Assembly (NCBI RefSeq): GCF_963678635.1
Contig: NC_087067.1
Coordinates: forward strand, 31,780,401 to 31,844,400
Direction of reading: 5' to 3'
Length of the DNA stretch: 64,000 nt
Source of the DNA: Symsagittifera roscoffensis
Lineage: Eukaryota; Xenacoelomorpha; Acoela; Convolutidae
Shown: piece by piece, positions 19,824-30,053 of the stretch
Layout: each line of letters opens with the position of its first letter
How positions within the stretch are numbered: the stretch's first letter is position 1
The notes under the pieces: model-generated
The model's database searches: none
Told to the model about the DNA's origin: nothing
Seen by the model: the letters and a program-made list of their open reading frames with translations, nothing else
Position numbers and translations under genes: made by a program

Positions 19824-20233
19824 TGAGTTAGGACCGTTTTGGTTAACTCATAGAGTAATTTCGGATAGGGTACACCGTCTGCTCGTCACGCTATCTTATT
19901 TTCGGCCGGATAGATTCGTGCAACTTCTTAGTCTAATACCGATCCTAATCTTACTCTTATACTATCTAGTCTCAGGTTGTTTAACTAGTCTCTGCTAGGC
20001 TCAATAGATCTAGGGTATACTGGTTTATTGCGGCTGCTGAAGTGCTCGGGAGAGTCCAACTAATTTCTAAGTTAAATTCAAATCTCTCTGGTGCTGAAAT
20101 TACAAGTAACTTCAGCACTTACAAATAAGTGGGTTGTTAGTTAGATGGATCATGATTGGTTAATATTAAATACTTTACATTGGTAAAACATTTAATTTAT
20201 CCAATCATAAAATGTAGTTTAGATCAGGTTCCA
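19824..20233 (-). repeat. 5' LTR of giant element
   Basis: Second 410-bp LTR copy, upstream of the coding region in element orientation. It should hold the promoter, but I cannot define a TATA box with confidence. The AATAAA lies at the complement of 20024-20029. Flanking TTAA at 20234-20237 matches the TTAA before the other LTR. Confidence 0.93.
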
Positions 20234-20699
20234 TTAACAATTCTCCTCAGCCGATTGAAAAAACATAAAAAACATCTCAATGTAATGAAAATGGATCAAA
20301 ACGTACTTATTGTCAACACCCAATTGAAAATATTCGTCAGTCGTTAACTTAAGTCGACTAACTTCACAAACTTATGTTCGAAGTGTTTGACAATTATGTC
20401 TAATCTGACTTCCTTCTGACGTTTTTGAGGTATTTTACTTTAAAACAAACTGGCTCTATAAAATTTTTTATATTCTTTCCAAAAAACTAAGAGTTTCAAT
20501 GGAATCCAACAGGACTTCTCGACATTGAGCGAGACTGCGAACAATTCTGCTGCGTTGAAATATCGTTGAAACCATAAAAAGTTTCATGAATAAATTTAAT
20601 TTTACTAGTTTCAATTTTCGGTGAAAGTAGTAGAGTGCTTGGAGCGAAATTTTTCAAGAAAATGCTGAATCTCAAGGTTACGAGGCCAAACCGTGCATT

Positions 20700-21050
20700 C
20701 TGTGCATTGTAAGTGGATTCCGCAACAAGCCAAAATCTAAGCATTGTAAGCGGAATCCGCAACTTTGCTCCTTTTCTTTGATCTTCCTCGCTGTTTTGGA
20801 TTCCACAAACAAATACCTAAAACACTGTACCGCCCAAAATCGTTCCGAAAATAGGCAATTTTGCGGAATCCGCAACCGTACTTGCAAAATTCTGAACAGT
20901 TTGTGGAATCCACAAGCAAATAAAAAGGTATTTGTATAGTTAAATTGAGCTGTTGCGGATTTCGCAGCTGTAAGCGGAGTCCGCAACGTATAAGTGGAAT
21001 CCAAAAATTGTAAGTGGAATCCGCGTTTTGTTTGCGGATTCCGTTTACAT
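20700..21050. repeat. Cluster of self-complementary GGAATCC motifs
   Basis: About ten spaced copies of a near-palindromic word (TGCGGAATCCGCA and variants such as GTGGAATCCAC), spaced irregularly at roughly 15-50 nt. A second cluster lies at 21705-21985. It could be degenerate satellite or clustered binding sites. Confidence 0.55.
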
Positions 21051-21229
21051 ATATGTATATGTGAAGTATAGCGTTTAAAATTATATTGCTTAATTACTGA
21101 TCACCAGAAAAGTCAATCTCAATTCACCAATTGATCAACTACCAGCTGAAATACCAAATGTTTGGTCTCAATTCCTGTCAACCCAAATTTGACCTCAAAT
21201 CCTGTCAACTTCGATCTCAACTTCGATCC

Positions 21230-21530
21230 TAAATACTGACCTACGGATCCCAAATACTCGCCTACTTCGATCTGAACTTCAATCCCAAATACTGATGCAA
21301 TCCCAAACACTGACCTAATTCGGCGATACGCTGTGCGTTGTGTTTCCAAACACTCTCAAGCCAATGACTACAAATTTTGAAATTATTCGGCGTTAAGCTT
21401 CCAAAATCAGTATTTGGGGTTGACGCAATCCCAAATACTGACCTAAACTGGCGATATGCTGTTTGATGTTTTTCCATACACTCTCAACCCAATGACGCCA
21501 AATATTGAACTTATTCGGTGATGTGCTTCC
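21230..21530. repeat. ~130-bp tandem duplication
   Basis: Segments starting near 21296 and 21425 share CAATCCCAAA(T/C)ACTGACCTAA, GGCGATA(C/T)GCTGT, TTTCCA(A/T)ACACTCTCAA(G/C)CC and CAATGAC, in order. Shorter copies of CCCAAATACTGACC precede them. Confidence 0.6.
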
Positions 21531-22831
21531 AATATACTAAAAGGTGACATCCACCGATTTAATTAACTAATGTTTTGAGATTCGTTCGTGTATTCCGCTG
21601 ACAATGGTTAAGTCTTTGCCTTCAAATTCCGTATTGCTCTATATAAGAATTCCGGCTCTAGCTTTTAATTGATCAGATGCAAGTTCAGCATTAAACAAAT
21701 TTCTGAATCCACTTACAGTTTGCGGAATCTGCTTACCTTTGCAGATTCCGCTTAAAAAATTTGTGGATTCCAGATAAATTTTCGCATTTCACTTTCATTT
21801 TTGGAAGCCACTTACAGTTGCGGAATCCAGAACAAAAGCTATATTCGCTTGTTTCGGAATCCGCGCCACAAAATATGTGCCGGCAAAATTTACGTCACAG
21901 GTATTTGTACGCGGAACCACGGAATTTTTGTAGGTGAAATCCACTGACATTTTGGAACATCTTTAAAGCTTTGCTTATGGAATCCAGAAACATACAGACG
22001 CAACATTGGGCGCGTATCCAGTGCACAGTTTGGCCTCGTTATAAAGAAAAATGAAATTTTTCTGCTATACTACCATAATACTGGAGATGGCTAGAATGCG
22101 CTCAAAACGTTGGTGTTTTGGACTTTTTTCAAAGAAGCAAACACATTGTTTCGAAATTTTTTTAACTTCAATTGGTTTTTTTGTACCCACTTTTTCCGAT
22201 AAATCTAAAACTTTTGAGAAAAAAGAGAAAAAGGACGTTTTTATTTTCCGCATGGAAATCTAATTACATTCTTTTTTGCATTAAATCTACACTGAGTAAT
22301 TGACTATTTCTTAGCATGTTTTTTGAACGTTTTTAAAAAATGTTTGCTTTCCATTTGTCCAATGGCCTTGCAAAAAAAAACATTAGTCAAACAGCGTAAT
22401 ACCAAAAAAAACTTAATTCAATTAAAATTTTCATTTCAAATTACTTCACAACGAGCATCTCTAAATCAGTTCACTCAATTAGTAAAATGTAACTGAAGCT
22501 CGTTTTTTGAAACGTTTTTCAAACTGTTACATGGATTATTTAAACTCAAATTTCAGAGCTGTAATAAGAAATGAAGCATACTAATTTTGAAAAAATATAT
22601 GTAGCCCTGTCCAAACAATCCGATTTTGTTTATCCTGGCACTTGCAATTACATCTCTGAACAGTAGCGCAGACATCAATTTAAAATTAAGCAAGGAAAAA
22701 GCAACCTAAATAAACGACATCAAAGCGATCATCAATAACCTAATAAATGATTTTTTCACGTTTTGAAACTGCCAGGAATAAGTTAAAACTTGTTGCTAAA
22801 TGAATTGGCGCAGTACCAATATGGTTTAAAT

Positions 22832-23253
22832 CAGTGGCGTATTTAGGGGAGGGGGGGGGGGGGGTGAGGGGGTATTCGGACGCTCCGCTTCTCATGGATT
22901 CGACACCTTGCCGACCCAAACTTTGTACTTTTTTAAGAGATCTATTTTTAATGACGGACCCTAAAAATTGGCGCCATCGCCGCCAATATAAACATAATAA
23001 CAGAAGGAGCGCCCGCCAAAAAAAACGCATTTTGTGGGTCAAAATTTTCCAAACAGTTCCTAAAAATTCCTTTTTTGGCCTATTTTTTTTTTCAAAATTC
23101 TGCCTGCGGAGCTGGAATTTTAGCCAACGTAGGGTCTTTGTACTGCCTTGGGAGAGCTCCAAAAATCATTTTGGTCGACCTAAAAAAATCGATAAAATTT
23201 TCGAAAACTTTTTGAATATCCGCCCCCACGAGAAAATCCTAATTCCGCCCCTG
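22832..23253. mobile_element. hAT-like MITE, complete copy (422 bp)
   Basis: It is bounded by an exact 8-bp duplication GTTTAAAT (22824-22831 and 23254-23261), diagnostic of hAT-type insertion. The ends are CAGTGGCGTATTTAGGGG and ...TCCGCCCCTG, that is, CAG...CTG termini with a GC-rich inverted repeat. The interior contains the family signature GGAGAGCTCCAAAAATCA and GGTCGACCTAAAAAAATCGA. It is non-coding; frames through it are artefacts. Related copies occur at 34.8, 35.8, 40.9 and 42.8 kb. Confidence 0.85.
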
Positions 23254-23261
23254 GTTTAAAT

Positions 23262-23334
23262 TAAACGCCAGTGACCCCGAACTAATGTTTCGACCATCTT
23301 ATTATCGAAGACAGGAAATGTTAAAATGTTATTT
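23262..23334. other. Short spacer before second LTR element
   Basis: Flanking DNA between the MITE and the LTR at 23335; no feature seen. Confidence 0.5.
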
Positions 23335-23533
23335 TGTTGTAGCTAATTCTAAGTTAAAACTATTAAAAAGAATAAGAATTAAGATGAATTAGTCGGTAAG
23401 TTAAAACATTAAAACAATGAGCGATCATTCTCTCCGCCGGAGAGAATGGCCAATGAAGGTCATATAGGAGTGACCAGTTAATTAGACTAAATACGTTTTG
23501 CAACAGATGCAAAACATGGTGTAAATCACAACA
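23335..23533 (-). repeat. 3' LTR of second element
   Basis: 199 bp, TGTTGTAGC to CACAACA. It contains a TCTCCGCCGGAGAG palindrome shared with the other LTR. Differences from 29855-30053 include GCGATC versus GCGTTC, ATAGGAG versus ATAAGAG, and TTAATTAG versus TTAGTTAG. Confidence 0.9.
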
Positions 23534-24122
23534 TTCCTCTAAGCAGGAAAAATTTTAAATTACGTTTAAAAGTAAAGAATACGAACTAACTGAGTCAGAG
23601 TCCTTTCTCCCCCTTTAAGGACGAGGAAAAGAATTTAAAGCGCCGCAAAATGGGTAACTGGCAGTAACTAAAGCACCCCTAAAGCACTAAATACTGCTAC
23701 GATGGAAATGGAAAAAATGGTTATCCGGTTATCCGACGGATAAGAGCGAAGTAAGATAAAAAGATAAAATATGACGAAGTTATCACCGGGTTTTAAATGA
23801 AAGCACTGAATTGAATCGCGCTAAGTAGATGTAAATCCGAACAATAATTTATGAGTATGGTATGATATTTCCAAATACTGATAATTTATCCGAAGGAATT
23901 GATTAGTTGCGGGGATTAATGTACTCAAAAGCTTTCAGTTCCAATTTTTTTTTTGATACATGTAGTTTAGCACCGGTTTGTAAAGTATGGAATACTCAAT
24001 GGTAAGAAAATTAACGGTTGGAATTGTGCTTGGTGATTACAAATTTCTGTATTCATTTAAGAAGTTTTCTAGTTCTGTGTTAAAAAGTTCACTGTCAAGC
24101 TCGGAATGCTCTCCAAAATTTT

Positions 24123-24980
24123 CTACTCCATCCTCAGTGATTCGTCAGTTGATGGGGTGGATGTTTGGTCTGGAGATGGTGAATCGGAATCTAGCACAAT
24201 TAACTCCGCCGGAGCCGTGTTGTTATCAGTCTCGTGAGTATCATCTATTTCTATCACGATGGGATCGGCCGCTGAACCAGAGGTTTCTTGAGAAATTTCT
24301 ACGGCATCTATAAAATAGCTTTGACCGTAAAATTTTGGTGGGCCAAAATTTCTACTAGAACGGCGGATGGTGGGAGGAATTTTACCGGGTATGTTGGTGG
24401 GATTGAGAGGTGGAGTGCACTCGTCTGTTGAATCGTTTATTTCGTAGACCGGGAAGTCTGTGATAGAATCAAAGTCCGTTGGATTACACTCGTCTTGTAA
24501 ATCCCGTTGTTTGGTGGTAAGTTCATCCTCTCCCTGGGTCGCGGTTCTCTGTTCCGTTGTACTAAGGGTTCGACGAGCCGGGATAACGCTTATTGGGCAC
24601 TCGTAAGACTGGTCTATAAGTTGCTCTCTATTCAGGTCAGTGTCGTCTTCTAAAATCTCAGATTTTATTTCAGGATTGGTTAAGCGGGAATTAGGATCAT
24701 TTCTATTTGAGAAATGAGGTGTAAGTGAACCTGAAACAAGGCGCTCTCTGGCTACATCTCTACAAGGAAAACCGCCCGCTATCCATTCCCATTCGCTAGT
24801 ATCCGAAATATCCGAAGGAATTAGCATAGATTCATCCGAAGCAAGGTAACCTGGAGGGGTTGACGACTTCTTTGAGCGGCGAGTTTGTCTTCTGGAAGGT
24901 TTGTATGATGACCCTGATACACGTGTCCTTGTAAGATTGTCAGATGGGTCCTGTTCCACTTGTCTGCTAGTTCTTTTCAT
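24123..24980 (-). CDS. C-terminal pol tail / accessory ORF of second element (285 aa)
   Basis: ATG-started frame after the integrase. Residues 1-45 are basic (RRQTRRSKKSS), the middle is acidic and Ser/Thr-rich, and near residue 215 the phrase RRSSRNFGPPKFYGQSYF is typical of the C-terminal tail of gypsy integrase polyproteins. I read it as the tail of Pol separated by a frame break rather than a separate gene. The frame itself is intact. Confidence 0.6.
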   Translation of the reverse strand: MKRTSRQVEQDPSDNLTRTRVSGSSYKPSRRQTRRSKKSSTPPGYLASDESMLIPSDISDTSEWEWIAGGFPCRDVARERLVSGSLTPHFSNRNDPNSRLTNPEIKSEILEDDTDLNREQLIDQSYECPISVIPARRTLSTTEQRTATQGEDELTTKQRDLQDECNPTDFDSITDFPVYEINDSTDECTPPLNPTNIPGKIPPTIRRSSRNFGPPKFYGQSYFIDAVEISQETSGSAADPIVIEIDDTHETDNNTAPAELIVLDSDSPSPDQTSTPSTDESLRME

Positions 24981-25089
24981 TGGCTTTTTCGTTTTTGGTC
25001 TTCGTCTTGGACCTTCTTGTTTCTGACCTACTTCAACATTAGGATTAGGAAAGTACAGGAATGAAATAATACCTTTAAAAGGTCTGATT

Positions 25090-26382
25090 TTATTTGATGT
25101 AGAAATAGGGATCGCAATGTCGGATTTTCGTATTATTTTTCCGTCGGATAGTCGAGGTGGATAAATTTATGATTCTTTTGTTTAGTTCCTTATAGAAACA
25201 GTCTCGGTTGATGTTACCGTTAGTTTTCCGAAAGATTTTACCTTTGAAGGGACTTTTGATTGGTAATCTATTAGGCGTGATTTTCGAGGATGAGGCGTAG
25301 TCCGTGTCATAGCCTTTTTCGGTAGGGGTTTGGTTCTTTTTCGCTATCAAACCGTCCTTGTAACCGTCCTCTAGTCTATCATCTGCGTTCCAGTCCTTTG
25401 CCCGTTCCTTAAACAGTATTGATTTCCCTTTGTCTAAAATTCCAAGGGAGGGTTTACCAGAAGCTAATTGTTTCCAAATTGTATTTGGTTTTCTGTTATA
25501 GTGGATTTCGAAAGGTGAACATTTAATTTTTGATTGGTAAGTTGAACGTAAATTTCAGATAATTTTTAAAACGGCGTTTTGCAGAGTACATTTGTGATGT
25601 TCTTTTAAAATAGCCAGTAATTTGATTTTCACAGTGTGTACCAATTTTTCGACTAATCCATTGGAACGTTGGTCGCCTACTATACAAAAAATTATTTTGA
25701 TGTTGTTGGAATCACAGAATAATTTAAAATCTTGGCTTGTAAAGCAAGTGGCGTGGTCTACCCTTATTGAATAAGGTATCCCGTGTAAGAATATATAGTC
25801 CTGTAAAAATTCAATAACTGTTTTTGTAGAGGTAGAAGATGTAATTTTTGCCGACGGGAATTTGGAAAATCTGTCGATGCAAAGTAATATATATTTGTTT
25901 GACCCCCAATGGGAATCCAAAGGACCAGCGAAATCTAGGTTAAGTTCTTCGTTTGGTTCCGATAATGGAGGAAGTTCACTAATTTGTGAATTAGGAATGA
26001 CAGTTTTCAAGTTCTTACCCGCCGATGCGCACTCTGAACAATTTATTCCGTGGAAGTAAATTTGCCTGTTAATATGAGGCCACCAGATGTATTGGGCCAA
26101 ATACTTCATTCCGAATTGACCTGGATGAGTTTCGTGGAGGGTCTTCATCATCGCGTTTCTTAAGGTAAATGGAATAACGAGTTTACCGTCCATGTAGAGT
26201 AATCCGTCGGATTCGTGTAGGTCTCGGGTGAAATGTTTGAAATAGGGAGAATTTGCATTAATCTTCTCCACCTTATTTTGAAGTGCTTTAACAATTGGAT
26301 TCAACATGGGATCGTCTTCTGTCAAGAGAGCTACTAACTTGGCGTTAAATAAAAAATTTAAATCCAAGGGTCGATCCGGCAA
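25090..26382 (-). pseudogene. pol: Integrase of pol, second element
   Basis: It contains the zinc domain (HETHPGQFGMKYL ... INCSECASAGK), then the catalytic core with LNLDFAGPL (first Asp), IRVDHATCF (second Asp) and NGLVEKLVHTVK (Glu). A stop at about 25555-25560 interrupts the frame, but coding resemblance continues to about 25090 (CSPFEIHYNRKPN, ADDRLEDGYKDG). It belongs to the gypsy integrases whose second Asp is followed by His/Gln-Ala-x-x-Phe. Confidence 0.85.
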
Positions 26383-26484
26383 CTTCAGATTTTCGCGGTA
26401 TTTTTTAACGAGATTAGCATGATATGGTAAAAGCCGGAAATACCGGAAGTGGTGGGATTAATTACAATATTCTTATTATTCATA

Positions 26485-26901
26485 TTAACAGTATCTACAA
26501 TTTTTTTTATCTACAGGTGAATTAATTAAACTACAATTAAGAATTAAAAAATAAAGAAATGCGGAGTTAGAAATAGAAATAATTAGTGTGTTTGTTTTAG
26601 AATAATCCGTTGGAATGCAATTTGAGGTACAAAATTCTGTTCTTTTGTGATTAAATGAACAAATTGGGAAAGTCGAGTTAATAAGTTTTAGTGCTGCTGC
26701 TATTAGGTAATTACGTAATAAAGCGTAATTGGAATTTTCCAGATTAGAACCAATGGCTGAGCAGGTAATTTTTAGTTTCTTCGAAGGATTAAATGATTTG
26801 TTAATCTTGTTAATATTTCCTACTACAAATTCCTTGTCGTAGTGGGATATTGGGAGGGTTTTTCCAGATGGGATTCTAGAAATAAGGTCAGTGAAGCCCA
26901 T
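26485..26901 (-). pseudogene. pol: RNase H end and linker of pol, second element
   Basis: It starts MGFTDLISRIPSGK, the usual ADxLSR-type end of gypsy RNase H, followed by DKEFVV as in the linker of invertebrate gypsy elements. The remaining ~100 residues are an unassigned hydrophobic stretch before the integrase zinc domain. Confidence 0.65.
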
Positions 26902-28214
26902 ATCTTTTCCTGCTATATGTTTGATTGAAAAATTGAAAGGTAATAATCTGTACCCATCTTGTTAGTCTACTGTGATATATTTTATTTCCGTGGTTTGGTG
27001 ATAAAGCGGATAATAAAGCTTTGTGGTCAGTGATCACTTCGAATTCCGATCCGTAAAGGAAATTCTTTTAATGTTCGACGGCCTATACGACCCCTAGCAA
27101 TTCGAGCTCGTTCGTAGAATATTTTGACTCGTGAGGGTTTAAAAAGCGTGAAGCAAAAGAAGTTGTTTTCCAGTCGTTCCCGTGGAGTTGTTCGAGCGAA
27201 GCTCCCAGACCATTATGTGACGCGTCTGTTTTTACTCTGGTTTTGCGTTTTACGTCGAAATGGGTATTCTCTGTTAGGTTTACAATTTCTTCTTTAATTT
27301 TTTCAAACGCTTTTGTATGGTCATTGTTCCATTGGAATATTGATTTCTTATTAAGAAGCGGGCGAAGCGGTCTTCCTAAAGAGGCTAAAATTTGGAACAA
27401 ATTTATTGTATTGGTTTGTAGAACCAAAAAAGGATCGTAGTTCTTTCAAATTCTTTGGAATAGGTAGGTCTTTTATAGCTTTCGATTTGTCGAATAAAGG
27501 AGTAGTTCCTGATTTTTAGATTTTGAATCCCAACCATTCTATTTCTTTTTGAAAGAATTTGCATTTTGACCATTTTACCACAAAGTTATATTCGTCTAGA
27601 GTGGATAAAATTTTTAACACGATATTCTTGTGGTCTAAAAATGTTCCTTTGGAAGCAATTAAAATGTCGTCTAAGTAACAGTTAGTAAAAGGGATAGAAC
27701 CTAATGTAGAATCCATTACTCTTTGAAATTCGTTGGGCATATCGCCTAGGCCGTAAGAGCCAGTTAAAAAATGGTAGCTACCCGTAATATCACCGCCCAC
27801 GATACTAAAGTTGCATTGGTTACTAGTAAATTTATCTAGTGAGAGTTGACTGTAAGCGTTTTTTAAGTCTAAGTTGGTAAACCACACTTCTCCAACGGAA
27901 TCATTAGTAATTTGTGCTGCGACATTGTCTACTAGTTCGTGGATGTTCGGCATTTGATATTTGTTCTTCTAAATCTGTTTGTTTTTAAACTTTGAATCTA
28001 AGGCTAACTTGATAGATTTGTCTTTTTTGCAAGTGATGACTATTGGGCTAATAAAACGGTCTTCGTCACAATTTTCTAGTTTTTTAATATGACCCTCGGC
28101 TTTTAATCTATTGAGTTCTGTCTTGACAGAGTCCAGTAAGTGAAGGGGAACTCGTCTTCCCTTTAGTTGGATTGGTTTTAAGGGTTCGTGAAAATGAGTT
28201 TTTAATTTTTCCAA
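26902..28214 (-). pseudogene. pol: Reverse transcriptase and RNase H of pol, second element
   Basis: Three consecutive frames (27969-28214, 27516-27953, 27083-27427) together give RT: RVPLHLLDSVKTELNRL entry helix, VWFTNLDLKNAYSQL (motif A, Asp), LPNEF-type motif B (GLGDMPNEFQ) and CYLDDILIAS (motif C). Then comes the RT-RNase H linker, an RNase H Asp at VKTDASHNGLGASL, and SRFLNPHESKYSTNELELLGVV with the catalytic Glu. Stops or shifts occur at about 27960, 27510 and 27080. The rest of RNase H continues into the 26485-26901 frame. Confidence 0.85.
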
Positions 28215-28662
28215 TCCGAAGGAATAAATTTTTGAATGTTTTTGATATGTTTAGAATTTCCCTATCTTTGTCTGTTTGTGAAATGGAATTTATTGACTTA
28301 CACTGCTTGTTAGTCTGGAAATGCGGAAAGTGTTTCTGAGAGACTTCTATCCCCACTTTTGGTAGGTTGTCGTTTCCTAGGATATTTCTATCGTGTCCTT
28401 CGGTTAAAAAGAAATGACAGTCGTTGTCAGACCAGCCGTTTGAAAAGATCGGGAGTTTCACTTTTCCAGAAATATTTATGGCGTTATCTGTGAATCCACA
28501 GTACAGGTCTTTGGTTGCCTTATCCACCGGATAAATATTTAAGTAAGGGTCGCGTAATTTCAATTCGTGTAGTACGTTTTTCTTGAGGAAACTCACTGGG
28601 CTAGCCGAATCTACTTGGATGTTTAAAATTACTTGGTTTTCTTTTCCAAGTCCGATATTCAA
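28108..28662 (-). pseudogene. pol: Protease region of pol, second element
   Basis: About 184 codons. The retropepsin signature is present as VDSASPVSF (Asp-Ser-Ala) and is followed about 80 residues later by the ILGNDNLP flap-end motif (I-L-G-x-D). The C-terminal part runs into the N-terminus of RT in a different frame (28214 downward), so there is a frameshift around 28200. Confidence 0.75.
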
Positions 28663-28671
28663 TAATTTCTT

Positions 28672-29839
28672 CTATTCCTTTCCATCTTCGCCGAAAATCG
28701 TAGTTACATTTAATACAGAATAATCGTCGTTTTTGCTTTGTCCAGATTCCGACCATGCGTTTATGACGCCACAACATTCTCTATCCATGTGGTCTGTATT
28801 TACATCCGGAATATCCGACGGATTAAAATCTGTATTATCTACAATTTGAGTATTTACAATGTTTACATTTTTACGACGAGATCTACAAAGTCTGGTAAAA
28901 TGACCTTTGAATTTACAGGAAAAACAAGTCGTGTCCTTTGCTGGGCAAACTGCTAAGTGTCCTTTTGAGTATGTTCCGCCACACTTCATACAGTTGTTAC
29001 TTCGTTCGATATTGAGGGTTGGTTCTCTTTTGACATTAAAATGATTGTTTGATTTATGTACGGATGGTCCGTTGGATTTAAAATTGTTTGTTAACTTTAG
29101 GTGATTTAAAATTCCCTTTTCGTCTATGAGTGCTACATTTAGTGCTTCACGTGGAGGAAGGGTTTCTGTTAACAGTTTCCTTTGGATGTCGTAATTTTTC
29201 ATGTTATTTATGAAAATATCTCGTATCCACTCTTCTTCTCCTGCGGTTATGTCACACTTTTTTACCATTTCAGCTAGAGCACCCCAAAATTGTTCGAGCG
29301 ATTCTCTGTCGCGTTGTTTTCTGTTTAACAATTATGTCGTTCAAATGTGACGTTTGTCTTTCTTACGAAAGCGATCGCTAGGGACTCCCAGAATTCTTTA
29401 AAGGAAATTTGTATATCTTTCACCTTGGTAAATTTTTGTCCGAAGATCCTTTTCCCTTCATTTCCCAGTGCGAGATATAGAACCGAACGTAATTTTTTGT
29501 CAGCTTCTTCTAGTCGCATTCCGTTGAGTTTCTTGGTTTCAGTTTTGATTGATGCTGATTCATCTTCATCGTATCGTCTTTGTTCCTGGTTATTTCTCTC
29601 CATTCTCGAGCGTCTTTGGGTATCTGTTTCTCCATCCGTTGAATTTTCCAGATTTGGAGGTTGCGGATGATGTCTCTCCGAAGGATTAAGGAAATTTTCT
29701 ATGTCAATGTTCTCTTTAGCAATTATAGCTTATTGAAACAGATCACTCTAGTCTTCCCATGGAATGGGGGGTCCACCGTATGGTTTTGCCAAAATGGAGG
29801 TATTCTTCTCACGTTAGATTCGTTAGTTGATTGCGCCAT
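28672..29839 (-). pseudogene. gag: gag of second element, frameshifted
   Basis: The start is probably the ATG at 29839, where the product begins MAQSTNESNVRRIPPFWQ, the typical Ile-Pro-Pro-Phe-Trp opening of arthropod and nematode gypsy Gags. That frame hits a stop after about 38 codons. The frame then resumes at ATG 29603 (capsid-like region) and shifts again near 29330 into a 219-codon frame. This last part ends in two zinc knuckles: a CX2CX7HX3C copy (CMKCGGTYSKGHLAVC) followed by a canonical CX2CX4HX4C (CFSCKFKGHFTRLC). At least two disruptions make it non-functional as read. Confidence 0.8.
29822..29838 (-). promoter_or_regulatory. Possible primer binding site overlapping gag start
   Basis: The minus strand reads ATGGCGCAATCAACTAACG. 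The TGGCGC... portion fits a tRNA 3' end complement (…GCGCCA), but it begins inside the presumed Gag ATG and 16 nt from the LTR. If it is the primer site, primer annealing and Gag initiation share bases. The spacing is unusual, so the assignment is tentative. Confidence 0.4.
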
Positions 29840-29854
29840 GATAAAATATTACTT

Positions 29855-30053
29855 TGTTGTAGCTAATTCTAAGTTAAAACTATTAAAAAGAATAAGAATT
29901 AAGATGAATTAGTCGGTAAGTTAAAACATTAAAACAATGAGCGTTCATTCTCTCCGCCGGAGAGAATGGCCAATGAAGGTCATATAAGAGTGACCAGTTA
30001 GTTAGACTAAATACGTTTTGCAACAGATGCAAAACATGGTGTAAATCACAACA
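29855..30053 (-). repeat. 5' LTR of second element
   Basis: 199-bp partner of 23335-23533. The perfect inverted repeat CTCTCCGCCGGAGAG inside could fold as a hairpin in the R/U5 RNA. On the minus strand the sequence 16 nt inside the LTR reads TGGCGCAATCAACTAACG, a possible primer binding site. Confidence 0.9.

Larger units (their letters stand above)
1359..20237 (-). mobile_element. Giant env-bearing Ty3/gypsy LTR retroelement (18.87 kb)
   Basis: The element spans 1363-20233 and reads right to left. Both ends carry a 410-bp LTR beginning TGAGTTAGG and ending GGTTCCA on the + strand, and they look identical by eye. The flanks share TTAA (1359-1362 and 20234-20237), the expected 4-bp target duplication. 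Inside are Gag-Pol in one frame, an env-like frame and at least five further ORFs, with leader and 3' noncoding regions of 1.3 and 1.6 kb. Typical Ty3/gypsy elements are 5-10 kb, so this one is about twice the usual size. Identical LTRs and intact frames imply a recent insertion. Sense-strand composition is strikingly A/C-rich throughout the coding part. Confidence 0.95.
20238..22823. other. Intergenic region rich in GGAATCCGC motifs
   Basis: No convincing gene. Two clusters (about 20700-21050 and 21705-21985) hold roughly fifteen variants of GCGGAATCCGCAA or GTGGAATCCAC in both orientations. Between them (about 21230-21530) a ~130-bp unit containing CAATCCCAAATACTGACCTAA and GGCGATA(C/T)GCTGT is tandemly repeated, with further partial copies. 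Reading frames across this region merely reflect the repeats. Confidence 0.6.
23335..30053 (-). mobile_element. Second Ty3/gypsy element, degenerate (6.7 kb)
   Basis: Flanked by 199-bp LTRs with TGTTGT...ACAACA ends that differ at three sites by eye (about 1.5%). It encodes gag and pol on the minus strand in several shifted frames: zinc-knuckle gag, protease, RT with YLDD, RNase H, and an integrase with HHCC and D, D, E residues, followed by a charged tail. A purine tract AGAGGAA precedes the 3' LTR in element orientation. No target duplication is visible (ATTT before, AGAA after). It is not closely related to the giant element. Confidence 0.92.

Noticed and set aside
1363..20233. Identical LTRs as an assembly duplication
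   Set aside because: Different flanks, matching TTAA duplications and a proper primer binding site support a genuine element; long reads could confirm.
22740..23259. 140- and 141-codon frames on both strands
   Set aside because: They run across the hAT-like MITE, which has clear ends and an 8-bp duplication and is non-coding.
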